A stretch of DNA of 54,682 nt, from contig BFEA01000029.1 of assembly GCA_003427395.1 (NCBI GenBank), positions 3,747,388 to 3,802,069 on the forward strand, in the 5' to 3' direction. The first letter of the stretch is position 1. Every line of letters starts with the position of its first letter. Source of the DNA: Chara braunii. Taxonomy: Eukaryota > Streptophyta > Charophyceae > Charales > Characeae. Below the pieces are notes generated by a model that ran no database searches, was not told where the DNA came from, and worked only from the letters and a program-made list of their open reading frames with translations. Below, in pieces: positions 29,619 to 40,956 of this stretch. The position numbers and the translations under genes were made by a program.

Positions 29619-30276
29619 NNNNNNNNNNNNNNNNNNNNNNNNNNNNNNNNNNNNNNNNNNNNNNNNNNNNNNNNNNNNNNNNNNNNNNNNNNNNNNNNNN
29701 NNNNNNNNNNNNNNNNNNNNNNNNNNNNNNNNNNNNNNNNNNNNNNNNNNNNNNNNNNNNNNNNNNNNNNNNNNNNNNNNNNNNNNNNNNNNNNNNNNNN
29801 NNNNNNNNNNNNNNNNNNNNNNNNNNNNNNNNNNNNNNNNNNNNNNNNNNNNNNNNNNNNNNNNNNNNNNNNNNNNNNNNNNNNNNNNNNNNNNNNNNNN
29901 NNNNNNNNNNNNNNNNNNNNNNNNNNNNNNNNNNNNNNNNNNNNNNNNNNNNNNNNNNNNNNNNNNNNNNNNNNNNNNNNNNNNNNNNNNNNNNNNNNNN
30001 NNNNNNNNNNNNNNNNNNNNNNNNNNNNNNNNNNNNNNNNNNNNNNNNNNNNNNNNNNNNNNNNNNNNNNNNNNNNNNNNNNNNNNNNNNNNNNNNNNNN
30101 NNNNNNNNNNNNNNNNNNNNNNNNNNNNNNNNNNNNNNNNNNNNNNNNNNNNNNNNNNNNNNNNNNNNNNNNNNNNNNNNNNNNNNNNNNNNNNNNNNNN
30201 NNNNNNNNNNNNNNNNNNNNNNNNNNNNNNNNNNNNNNNNNNNNNNNNNNNNNNNNNNNNNNNNNNNNNNNNNNNN
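29619..30276. other. Assembly gap (658 N) inside a poly(C)/(GA)n context
   Basis: The gap starts after a run of about 17 C and a short T run and ends in a (GA)n tract (30277-30341). The missing sequence is probably simple repeat. Open frames that cross it have no meaning. Confidence 0.95.
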
Positions 30277-30341
<65 letters not shown>

Positions 30342-30346
<5 letters not shown>

Positions 30347-31530
30347 GGAAGGGGAGAGGGAGAGAGGGTGAGGTTGGGCTTAGGTCCGGGGCTATGGAAT
30401 GGGTCTTATGCTTTGGTCTGGGTCAAGGGCTCAGTCTGGCGTCTAGGATCTGCATCTGGGCCTGAGTTTGGAACGAGTATGGATGGGTTCCCACTCTGGG
30501 TCTGAGGATTAGGATGGGGCTGTGTTTGGGATTGGGTATGGGTTCCCACTCTGGGTCTCAGGTATGGGTTCCCACTCTGGGTCTCAGGTATGGGTTCCCA
30601 CTATGGGTTCCCACTTTGGGTTTGGGTAGGCTTCCGCGCCAAGGGAATATGAGGCTGACATGTAAGGCAACGACTATCAAAAGTGGCTGGAAGAACAAAC
30701 AGGTGTGACCAGGCAATCAAAAATGCATCACCCATCATATTTTTCACTGCATGCGAATAACAGGTCACATAAAATGGGGTGACTGCGATTTAATGTCAGC
30801 ATATGCAAGGTAAGGACATTTAGCAATAATGCTGGGAATATAAGGAATTATAGAGTTGCCTAGGGTTTACGGTGCCACAACGGAGTTTTTGTCGTTGGGG
30901 TTGGCGTCCATAAGGGTATGCAAAACCTTTGTTAGCATGCAAGGTGCTATGTCAAAGCAAACAGGTTTTTAATATTACATGAAGGATGGTTTGTTGATGT
31001 CAGAAGCGCTGTCATCATCTGTATGGGCCTAAGATGCTGGAGAAAAAGATGAGAGATCCGAAAGATCCCACTGTTTGGAGGAAACCCACTGAGAGGCTGG
31101 CAGAGGTTTATGCATTGATGATGGCCCATAACTGTTTGTAGCAATAGTAACCCATGATATCCATGAACTGGTGTAGTTTTTTTCCTGTTGAGGTTTATCC
31201 ATTGATGATAGCCGAGAGAGGTTTATCCATTGATGATAACCGATAGCATACCACAGAATTCCCTCACACACCGGTGTGCTAACAGCTGCGGTGCCCAGAG
31301 TGCATTAATAGTCAATGGGTCCTCGAATTTTCAGATATGAAACATATGAAATCCAGTTGAGATTTGGAAAAAAACAAATCCAAGTGAGATTTTCATGTTT
31401 GAATGTGGTGCGATGTTGATCATTTTTCCCATTTCACAGATGAAGATTTTATGACATATGAGTTTTTAGTAACTAATTACTTACTTATATTGTCAAACAG
31501 AGCTGCCCGGTAAACCGTTGGCAGAGATGG
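30342..31530. other. Repeat-rich spacer with a 26-bp minisatellite
   Basis: At 30483-30625 a unit of the form GTATGGGTTCCCACTCTGGG plus TCTCAG is tandemly repeated (two exact 26-bp units at 30536 and 30562, with diverged neighbours). Three copies of GAGGTTTATSCATTGATGAT occur at about 31106, 31190 and 31215 with irregular spacing. No gene is recognised. Confidence 0.5.
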
Positions 31531-31687
31531 AGAAGAGGACAACAAACGAGGGGCTGTGAGTTTCACTCACTCATCAGGAGGCGGACCCCCCAACAGTCTG
31601 CAGAATTCCCTAACTGATTGCACTGTAAGTGATAATCCACCTTAACCCCGGCTGTGGTTAAGCATCAACGACTGCTCGACAACGAAT
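31531..31687 (+). repeat. 157-bp direct repeat, copy 1
   Basis: It starts AGAAGAGGACAACAAACGAG and includes CACTGTAAGTGATAATCCAC and CTTAACCCCGGCTGTGGTTA. A second copy in the same orientation lies at 43926-44097. The two flank the LINE region and may be termini of one older element or independent insertions. Confidence 0.75.
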
Positions 31688-32181
31688 ACCCTGATGCGGG
31701 CACCAACCACTGCCCGCGAGGCAGAAAGGGCAAATGGGTAACTGTTTCCTATACCCGACTGTACCCAGCTGCAACCGCCAGGTTACGGGTGGGGTTGCGT
31801 ACCCCTTCCAAAGTGGGACTTGGGTATGGGAAGGGAGGGGCAGTGGCGGCGGAAAGCCCTGGGATGGGCGGCCGAAAAGAAAAATAAAATGGGTATGGGC
31901 AGATGCGAGTGGCAACAGAAAAAACTGGTATGGGTACGGGAGGGTAAAGGTTCCTATTGGGTAACCATGAAATACCTGGTGCCTACCCATTCCAAACCCC
32001 TCGTCCAGCCAACCCTGTCCCTCCACCCCCCTCTCCCGCCACCTCAAGTTATAGGCCCAATTTCTTTTCTACACCTGCCGTGTCGAAAGTTCCAAACAAC
32101 CAAATGATTTTTTTTCCAGGCCGCTGCGCCGCTGCGTTGTTGGAAGTCAAGAGGTTCCCCGACTTCGAGCTGGGAGTGTGT

Positions 32182-32295
32182 CACGCTCCACTACTCACAA
32201 AATGCCAAGAAGAAAACAAAAAGATGGTGTATCATCCCATGTTCCAGCGGAAGATTCATTCTGATTTCCAACATTTCGTGAGTAGTGGAGCGAGG
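32182..32295. mobile_element. Hairpin MITE, family B, copy 2 (114 bp)
   Basis: Left end CACGCTCCACTACTCACAAA and right end TTTCGTGAGTAGTGGAGCG plus AGG are inverted copies with few differences. The outer bases CCTCGCTCCACTAC are shared with copy 1 at 5309-5420 while the interiors are unrelated by eye. Confidence 0.7.
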
Positions 32296-32911
32296 CCCAT
32301 TGCCTCCCGCCCTGAGGCAGAGTTGGCAACCGAGATTTTTTAAAATACCTGTAACCAACCTAAGCGCACCCGCTTTGAAAACCATCTAACCATACCGACT
32401 ATATACCTGGCCTATTGAACCTTTACCCATCTCTACCTGCTCCAAAAGAAAAAGATGTGTACCCATACCTGCTCTATCTTAACCTTTTCAGACTGTAACT
32501 GCCCATACCTGCCCATGTGCTTTTTTTAATTCCAAAACCACCCATGGCCACATAAACCTGAACCGTTTGTTAACCACTTGTATCCTATGCGACCCAGGTT
32601 TTTTTTTCATGTACCCACCCACAATTGTATGCACCCACACCCAACCGACCGCGCCCATCCCTCGAGTCCTGACACATGCTGCTCCTGCCGATCACACCTG
32701 CAACGCCCTCTTGCCAGGTCACACTTACAACGCTAGCAATGGACGCTATGGAAGATGGACAATTACAGGTGGTAAGACGACAATGAGTGGGGATGTGAAC
32801 GACGAACAGCGACTCCGGGGCGTAGTGAGAACAGGGAATGGAAAGGGGTACCTGTGACGAAAATCAAAGCAGACTATCACTCAACCAGACCAGATGGAGA
32901 ACTCTACAGAT

Positions 32912-32927
32912 TGTCCATCCACACTCC
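32912..32927 (+). repeat. Candidate target-site duplication, left copy
   Basis: TGTCCATCCACACTCC directly precedes the 21-T run that marks the LINE poly(A) end. The same 16-mer with one difference (A to G) stands at 43690-43705. Confidence 0.5.
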
Positions 32928-33561
32928 TTTTTTTTTTTTTTTTTTTTTCAAAAAGTCCTCCTGCCAGTGCTAGTGCTGCTGATATGAGCAGACACCACTA
33001 GCACCCAGGTGGAGGCTCCATCTATTGGTGGGGAGCATCACCTGCTGGAAACCGGGTCCAGCGTCCCATAATCGTCCACAAAGAAAAGGAAGATGTTCAA
33101 GATCCGTGATTTTGAGACCTGCCAGCATTGATTGCCCTGTCTCCAGGGGGATTTATTGAACAGGTATGTGTGACCGAAATCATGGTGATGTAGTCCTTGT
33201 AGCCCTTGTTATCCGTATCTCTTCACCCCCGGGAGGGGGTGCCAGATGTCCTCAATAAGCACTGATTCCTGAACAAGGAGTAGTAAAACTGTTTTATTTA
33301 GAAGAAAAACTCCCTGGGGGGCTCCAGGGGAGAGTTCCTTATATGAAAAAGAAAATGTAGGTAGAATGAGTTACTGGTTTATCTCAATTAAGACAGGATC
33401 TCGGTCAGGCAAAGGGCGTGGGGCGGGAAGGGGTCAGGGAAATCAGCAGGGGGGCGGAGTGGGAAAGAGGGTTCTATGTTCGTCCAGTCCTTAAAAAATT
33501 AAGTGATAGTCTCTCATTTCTTCCAGACTCCTCTGTCCCTCCCCCCCATCTCCACTCCATT
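32928..33561 (-). other. LINE 3' untranslated region and poly(A) end
   Basis: The segment between the last ORF2 stop (33562) and the T run at 32928-32948 has no coding motif. A 21-base homopolymer at the 3' terminus, followed by the candidate target duplication, is typical of target-primed reverse transcription products. Confidence 0.65.
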
Positions 33562-36500
33562 CTACTTTTGCAATCCATCCTTCCCCCCTTCCTCCCAGTC
33601 TGTACAAAAAGAAGTGATCCTTCTATTGACATCTCCTACCTGTTTAAAAAGATCTAGTTGTGATTTGGTGGCCCGCCATCTTTGTGTGAGTTTGAAATGC
33701 AGTTGCTGCTGAATCTGTTTGGTAATTTCTGGCACCTCTACCCTCACTTTATCCATAGCCTGCGTACATCTCTGCCACCAAAGTGCCCACAACACCGCAC
33801 TCCTTCCAAGTTTGTACGTATTTTGTACGAAGGTCGTGGCCGCTGCTACGTGTGGCCAGTGGCCGGCCAGTATAGCTTGCCAAGTCCATGGCCAAGAAGA
33901 TGTTGGTTCCATCTTTCTCCATATATGGTCCCAGCACCTCCATATGAATTGGGCGATCAGACATTGCAGGAAAATGTGTTCGATGGTTTCCGCCCTTTTG
34001 TGGAAGGGAAAAAGGCTCTGACATCGTTGGCATCATGGAAGCAGTAGGCCCTTTTGCTCTTAATTAGTGCGGTCGGTCAGCCAATCATTAGTTGGCAGAC
34101 ATCGGTGGGCGATTTGCCACTGCAGAGAAGTAATTTTCATAGGCCTTGCCTTCTGCTCCTGGAACCATTTGATCGGGGTTAGGAGAGAGCGATCCACGTT
34201 CAAGTGTCTGGCCCATCTATCGTTGATATCGTCCCTCAGCCGTTTCTTAGGTTTGAGCATTTTATAGGCTGATTTGACTGACAAGTGGTGCAGGCTGATA
34301 CAGCCTGCTTGGGGACCTGCCCTTTGCCGAGGAAGCTCCCAAGACCATTCTTCCGGGTCCAGAGCCAGGTCCTGGATTGATCTGAAAGGCTGGAACGCCA
34401 CCTTCTACCCTTTTTCTTCAAGGATTCTCACTCTATACACGGAGTCTTTTTCTTTCCATACAAGAGGGTCTTGGCTACCTTGGAGGGTGTTGGTTATAGT
34501 GATTGTGTAGTATCCGATTAGGACCGCCTGGGGTGAAACCATGTGTATTTGCCCTATCATCTGGGGAGGCTCCTTGCTGGCTACCCAGTCTCCTTCCTTT
34601 AAGGCGGGGCCTTGCTTGAGGGTTTGATACCATGCCAGCGGGATAGCTTCAACCAAATCATCCAAAATACTCCTTCACGTGATGGCAATGTCGTAGAGTA
34701 TCTTGCATTTGGTCGCCTGTTTTCCAGTCCTTTCTGTCCTCATCCCCAGAGATCCCCAACTCTGAGCACCCCTCTTTTAACCCAGCTCTTCTAGGGCAAA
34801 GCTGAGCTTGACATGATGCCACCAATTGAGTTAGTCACTCGTCTCTTGCCGAACAAAGGTTGTCGGTAGACTTCTTCCCAGCGATCGGGGTATGGTCTGT
34901 CTGAAAGCGGGAGTCTATGCAAGGTTTTCAATAGACAGGGCCAGAAGCTATCCAAAATTCGGTTGTCTCCGTCGAGTCCTTCCTTTGCTCGGGGAAGTTT
35001 CCATGGAATCGTCCAGAAACGGCCTCCAACCATGTCAAGGGGTGAGTGGATTGGGGGTTTCTGGGGCCAGTCGGGCCAGATGTTCTAGAGCCGGAACGCA
35101 CCATGGACTCTGGGGGGCGAAAATGAGTTTTTTAATCCATTTAAGACATAGTGCTTGCACTTGTGTGGCTGGGTCAATTATTCATAGGCCTCCCCGTGCC
35201 TTAGGTTGTATGATGGAATCCCATGCCACGCTGTTGATTACGTTATGGAGCTCGCCATCCCCCCTCCATAAGAAGGCGGTCACCTTTTTCTTTAGGTTTT
35301 TAAGGGCTGTTTTGCTTAGTGACCACAATAGTGATTTGTCCCATAAGGATGCGAAGATGACATTATTAATCACTAATGCGCAGACGAAAAGAGATGTGTG
35401 TTTGCTTCTCCAGTTTGCTAGTTTTTGCCTGGCTGGGTTGCCAATCCATTCGTCGTTGGTTGGTGGGCGTTCCTCGGCGGTCATGGTAACACCTAGGATT
35501 CTTACTGGGGATTCCAAGGGCATCCATTTGATTCTAGGTGACTCGGGGGGACGCCCCTCTTGGTAATAAATCCACCACCCTTGAGTTTTACTTCCCCAGT
35601 TGACGGTCATGTCGGAAATCTTAGCAAATGTTTCCATCATATGCTGGATTTCCTCCATGTTGTTGTGTGTGGCTTCCGCCAGGATGGTGAGACCATCTGC
35701 AAAAAGAGAGCATACTGGGATAGCCTCCTCCGGGATGTGCGTGATTCAAATTTTGGTAATGTTTTTGTTTGCCCGGAGGTTGGTAGCAAGCGCTTCCATA
35801 ATGACCAGAAAGAGGAAGGGAGCGATTGGGTCCCCTTGACGGACCGAGCGTTCCAGACGTAGGGGTGGTGTTATACATCCGTTAACCTGGATGCAGGTGG
35901 TTGCATTCTGATGTAGGATCTGAATCCAGCGTCTGAAGTTCGGTCCAAAATTCATTTTCTCCAAGCATTTATCTAAGAATAGTCAGTCTACATGGTCGTA
36001 GGCTTTTTCAAAGTCTATGAAGACTAGTGCCGCGTTCTGAGGAGAGTGTTTTGTGAGCTGAAGTACTTCGTGGATTAAAAGGATGTTCTCTTGAATGTTC
36101 CTATTCTCCATGAAGCCTGTTTGAGAGGGATGAATGATATCTTTCATTACCGGGATCATCCTGTTAGCTAAGGCCTTCGGCAACATTTTATAGATCACTA
36201 TGAGCAGTGTGATAGGGCGGTAGTTCCAGATATCCATTTTGTCCCCCTTTTTGTATAGGAGGGTTAATACGCCCTGCCCCACCCTTTCTCCCATCTCTCC
36301 CGTGATCCATACTTCTTCGTAGAAGTCCATGATATCCTGATGTAGGAAATCCCATGTGATTTCCCAAAATTCTTAGGGGAAGCTGTCAATCCCTGGTGCT
36401 TTTTCCTCCTTCATTTGCAGGAGGGCGGTCCAGATTTCCTTCTTGGAGATCGGGGCTTCCAACGAATCGCGCTGTTCAGGTGTCAATGATTTTTCCATTA

Positions 36501-37933
36501 GTTCTAGAAAGTCTTTGAGTTGGCGATCGTGATCCTGTGGGTCAGATCTGTCTATGTGCAAGGTAAAGAGATCTTTGTAGAAATCGTAGATTATTTTGGC
36601 ACACCTTGCTATTGAGATAGCCGGAGTGCCTCAATTGTTGTTCTTTTGCAACGAGGCCTCGCCAGTTTAAAGAAGCGGGCATCCATTACTCCTTCGGTTG
36701 AGAGGTTGGACAGTCTTGCCCTGATCTGGGCTTCTTGCCAACGATACTGTGCATGTTTCAAAAGCTGAGCTTTTAGATTTTGTATTTGGGATTGTGATTC
36801 CTCTGGGTTTGAATCTTGCCCTAATTCCTGCCCTTGCGAAAAGCGTTTCTGTTCAGCATCCATGAGACTTTGCATTATCAGGATTTCCTGTTGGTGTCGC
36901 TGTGCGGCTATATGCTTGGAATATTCGTTGCATTTTTTCGCCAAAAAAAACAATCCATTGTTGAGCCAATAAATTAGAGATTCTTGTTGGGGACTTTGGT
37001 CCTTCCAGAAGGCCCAGGCCGGCTGTAGGAACTTTTGGAAGGATTTGAGATAGAGCAGAGAAGTGTTAAGTTTATAATAGCTAGCCCCCTGGTCTGGCCG
37101 TTTGCGGAAGGTCCAGCCTGCCACACACATCCTGTGATCCAGGCCTGGGTGCGGGCTAGGTGGCAAATATGGCCGTCAAGGTTAGTCCTCCACTCAAGTC
37201 CTCTGAAACCAGAATAAGATCGATTTTCGATTTTGACAGTCTTTCGGGATTATTATTGCGTAAGCAAGTAAAAGCCTTTTCGATCTGATGGCCTCGTCTG
37301 AAGGTGTCAAAAAGTGAGAGGGAAGCGCACAAATCCCTTAAAATCCCCTCATCCTCTTCTGCGTTGCGTGCGGTGGTAGGGGGGATTTTTCATCGGTCCA
37401 GCCACCTGTCGGGTGCGGCGTTGAAATCCCCTGCTATTATTACCGGGATATCGGGGATAAGGATCGTTTCGATCTTTTCGAAGAAAACTCTTCTTTCCTG
37501 GGGGGTGTTAGGGGCGTAAATGGAAACAATGCATATTATTTCTAATTCCAGCATGCCCAACACTAACCCACCTTCCTTCCACCCTGTCTTGTTCCCAATC
37601 GAGCACTTCGAGGCGAGATTCAGGTGGGATCCATATGGCCACCCCTGCACTTCCTGGAGAAGGGGCAAAGGCCTGGTATTTTAGAAAGGGCTTGACTTGC
37701 TTATGTGCCCTGTGATGATCCGGTGAGTCCATTAAGTGGGTTTCCTGGATGCAAATCACATCCGGCCACGTTCTTCCCCCCACCCCCCGCATCAAGTCCC
37801 ACAACGNATTGTTTTTTTCAGGGTTGCGTNAGGCTAGCCCATTCACATTGATTGATCGAATATCCNGGTCTGCCTGNTGAAGGGTGTGTTTCCACTTTTG
37901 GTTCTTACCATACACCACTTTCACCCAATCCAT
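33562..37933 (-). pseudogene. LINE ORF2: endonuclease, reverse transcriptase, zf-RVT (decayed)
   Basis: It starts MDWVKVVYGKNQKWKHTL at 37933, 27 nt after the ORF1 stop. The endonuclease part shows SINVNGL, CIQETHL, SIYAPNTPQERR, AGDFNAAPDRW, SKIDLILVSE and LDHRM. The reverse transcriptase part shows FYKDLF, KEEKAPGIDSF, NYRPITLL, PSQTGFMENR, VFIDFEKAYDHVD, RSVRQGDPIAPFLF and a FADG box in place of FADD. A C-x2-C...HIFLQC segment near 34000 is the zf-RVT motif. Frameshifts lie near 37570, 37160 and 36607, and again between 35180 and 34660. Stops stand at 37390, 36373, 35983 (in the position of a conserved Trp after DHVD), 35746, 35182 and elsewhere. Once a mobility protein; now non-functional. 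Single Ns occur at 37807-37877. Confidence 0.9.
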
Positions 37934-37960
37934 TTTTATCTTGTGTGATTCTCCTTCTCA

Positions 37961-40750
37961 CTATTTTGATCGGAATGGTGACCTATCTTGTATATCCCAA
38001 TCTATTCCCTTGTTGATGATGTTCTTTCGGAGTATTGTGCATATACAGGTAAGCAGGTCATCTGTGGACCAAATATTACTAGGCTGAATTTTTAGTTGCT
38101 GGGTGTCCAGGAGCATGTTGTGTGTGAGCCATTGCAGCCACACTTCTTTGTTGTCTTCAAATCTTACGTATATGTCCTTATAGGTCATCTTGAGGTTCTC
38201 CGAAGAGACGATGATGGTGGCCATTGCCCCTGGTTCGTATTGATTGGTGACAAAATCTGTGATCTCCTGGACACGTAGCGTCCCTTCCCTCTTCATGCGT
38301 CATCTGTGCAGGGTCATCCCTCCGTAGGTCGGGGCGTACGAGTCTTCTGAGTCAGCCGGTGATATACCCAATTCCCATTTCCCGGCCCTCTTTTTGATGG
38401 GGAGGACCAAGACTTTGTCCCCTTTGGGTAAGCGTATGTGGTACATTCCTTTTTCAATGAGATGACGTATCCTTACTCGTTTCGAGAGACCTGCTTTATC
38501 TGTATTGAGTATCTCTTTCTCCTTCCGTTGTTCGGGTATTTCAGCGTGCGCTATTGGCTGGGTACGAAGCGGGGGAGGGGGGACATCAGTGTCTTTAGCC
38601 TGGTCAGGCGTTTCGTTGGCCCGTTCTGATGTTTCAGGTTGGATCGGTGCTCTTGTTGTTTTTGTTGTTTCGGGAGGCTGAAATTTTTGGTGAACAATAT
38701 TCCAGATTCTGTATAANGCTGATTGCCAGTCCAGGTTCGGGGGCAGGCCTTGCTCTAAGGCTTGTTTCAAGCTGGGGCTTTCGTCTAGCAAGGAGAATAA
38801 CTGTACGTAAGCCTCGTCCCAGTACACTTCTGATTGGCCTGAATATAATGACCGAAGGTGAGTAATTAGCCAATCTGCCAGACCCTGTATCTTAGTCTCG
38901 GTATCTCCGTCTCCTTGAGACCCCCAGGCCTCAGGCATGCTATCCATCATCTCCTCATCGGAAGAGGCCCCCAGGGCTTCCCAGTCCATTGGCTGGGGTC
39001 CGAAAGCTTGAGAGAATGGGTCTGTTTTTGAGGGAGATTCTCCTATGGCAGTCTTGGTTTCAGTATCAGACAGGATGGTGTTAGGAGGTGGGTCTTTTGG
39101 GCTGGCGTCCACTACTGCGGCCGGTTGTAAGATCCTTTGTTGGTTCTCCACTCTTCCTTTTCCTTTCTCCTTTCCTCCTTCCACCACCCCATCTTTTCTC
39201 TCCGTGTTTTTTACCCGTACCTGAGTTTTTTTTCCTCTTTCCCACTCCGTAGGGTTGCTTTGCCCTGATTCTCCGGGCCCCTTCTCCACTAGGAGCTTGC
39301 CCCCGTTTTCTGGAGAGTTTGCAATAGCCTGGAATCTGTTTTCTAAACTCTTGGGATTGCCTCCTTTGCTCAGGTTTTGTGGCTTATCATTCTTGCTTGA
39401 GTGTGCTTGTTTCTTTGGGGATGGGGAATGTTATAGTTCTCCCGTTTCTGTCGGGGTAATGAAGTCATGAGGTCTGGGTTCAGGATGCTGCTCAGTCCTG
39501 GGTTCAGGATGTTGTTCAGCTTGTGACTGTGTTGGCTTCTCAGGGACCACGGGGGGGGGGTTGGTGGCCCTGTCCATATGCACTTCCACCGGTTTGGGGG
39601 GGATCCATTGCTCGGGGGGTTTGGTATCCCATTCCACCGCCTCTCCTTTTTCCCACTCCCAGCCCCTCACTCCTCCTTCCTATCGCGGCTCATCCACGTA
39701 TACCCAACCCTCATGACCGGCGTCGACCGTCCTCCACCAAGTGTCTTTGAGCGGGTCCCGGTTCAGGCGGCTAATGATTCTGATCTTCTTGGCCGGGTGG
39801 TGGGGGCAGTCGGATTCCGTTGGGAGATGTTCGTAAGCCTGGCATTTAAAACACCAGACTCTCGTTTTGTGTGACGTGTGTATTATGAAGTCTCGTCCAC
39901 CTATTCGGAAGAGGATCATATCGTCAATGGTGAAGATGTGACCCTTTGGAAGGTCAAGGACTATCATAAGGTAGTCATCCCTTGGGGTCACATGGGGCGG
40001 GAAAGGGTCAATGAAGTCCACAATATCATATTTCTGGGCTAGCTCTTGCACAAAAGCCCCTTGGATTTCAATGGGCACATGAGGAAATTCCACCCAATAA
40101 TGATCGGACATTAATTGGTCCCTCTTTTCCTCTGGTTGTTGCTGCTTTGGGGGAGACCAGGGGAAGATCCGGACCTCTGACCGTCCACATGGTATGCTCC
40201 GCCATGTGTCCATGATTCTTTTGTCCGAATCGAACATGCAGATCACTGTGACCTCCGTGGACGAGATGGGTTGAATCAGGAAGAAGTCTCGCACCCCTTC
40301 CTCAGATCCTTTGAGGGTCGCAAGTCTTTTCTTGATCCACCCCACCTTGTCGTTGGTCGTTTTGTAGGCTGCGTCATCGTAAAAGACCCACGTGCTCGCG
40401 TAGTGAGTATATATAGCATCCCTTTCCCTTATCGCTTCTCCTGGAAGTGCTTTCACCCTCTGCTTTTTCCCCCCTTGACTGATTATCCTATCCTCCGGTT
40501 TTGCTATAAATTTCGCTAGGAAAAAGGCTGATGCTGTGGTCAGATTGTCCGAAGGGATTTCTAGATTGCTCTCCCCTTCTCCACCTCTTCCGACTGACAA
40601 GGTCTGGCCTGAGTAAACTCTTTTTAGCTTGTCGGCCCATGTGGGCCTGTCAGTGACTTCTCTTCCCTCCTGCAGACTTTGCACCTCCTTCAGCAATACT
40701 GTAGGGGAGGGGGGGGGGGCAGGAGGATGATGCTTCAGCCATGGTAGCAT
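37961..40750 (-). pseudogene. LINE ORF1: nucleic-acid-binding protein with zinc knuckle (three nonsense codons)
   Basis: One frame runs from ATG 40750 to the TAG at 37961-37963, about 929 codons, broken only by TAG 39680-39682, TAA 39431-39433 and TGA 38300-38302. The first 356 residues contain an RRM/DUF4283-like region and a variant zinc knuckle C300-x2-C303-x4-H308-x6-C315 (the usual spacing is C-x2-C-x4-H-x4-C). The middle is Pro/Glu-rich and hydrophilic. The last part has VRFEDNKEVWLQWLTHNML. In plant LINEs ORF1 binds RNA and forms the ribonucleoprotein. The stop is the tandem TAGTGA just before ORF2. The absence of frameshifts suggests modest age. An N lies at 38717. Confidence 0.8.
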
Positions 40751-40956
40751 CCTTTTTCCTCCCTTCCTCTCGCCGGGGCCGCCAATCAGACGAGTGGTGC
40801 CTCATGGCGCCATGGTGCCAGGTCATCCGTGTCTGCCCTCTCCCTCTCCCCTTTCTGGCTTCATTTTTGAGACTCGCTATGTGTTCTGTGGGTGGTATAA
40901 AGAGGCTGACAAAACTAATGGCTAAAGTGGCAGTGTTATGGCCAGGTTGGCAGTCT

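Larger units (their letters stand above)
31688..32927. other. Spacer with GGGTATGGGT-type degenerate repeats
   Basis: Between about 31790 and 31990, and again as the complement at 32340-32540, the phrases GGGTATGGG and TACCCATACCTGCCC recur in degenerate form, giving a weak large inverted arrangement. A family B MITE lies at 32182-32295. No gene is supported. Confidence 0.4.

Noticed and set aside
29547-30371. 274-codon frame across the gap
   Set aside because: It consists mostly of N.
31106-31240. Three 20-24-bp repeats that might suggest a CRISPR-like array
   Set aside because: The spacing is irregular (about 83 and 25 bp), the copies differ, the context is eukaryotic, and there are no cas genes.
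31029-31271. Antisense frame considered as a Ty3/gypsy reverse transcriptase fragment
   Set aside because: No RT motif was found; the apparent RFIH-like phrase comes from the repeated GAGGTTTATCCATTG unit.
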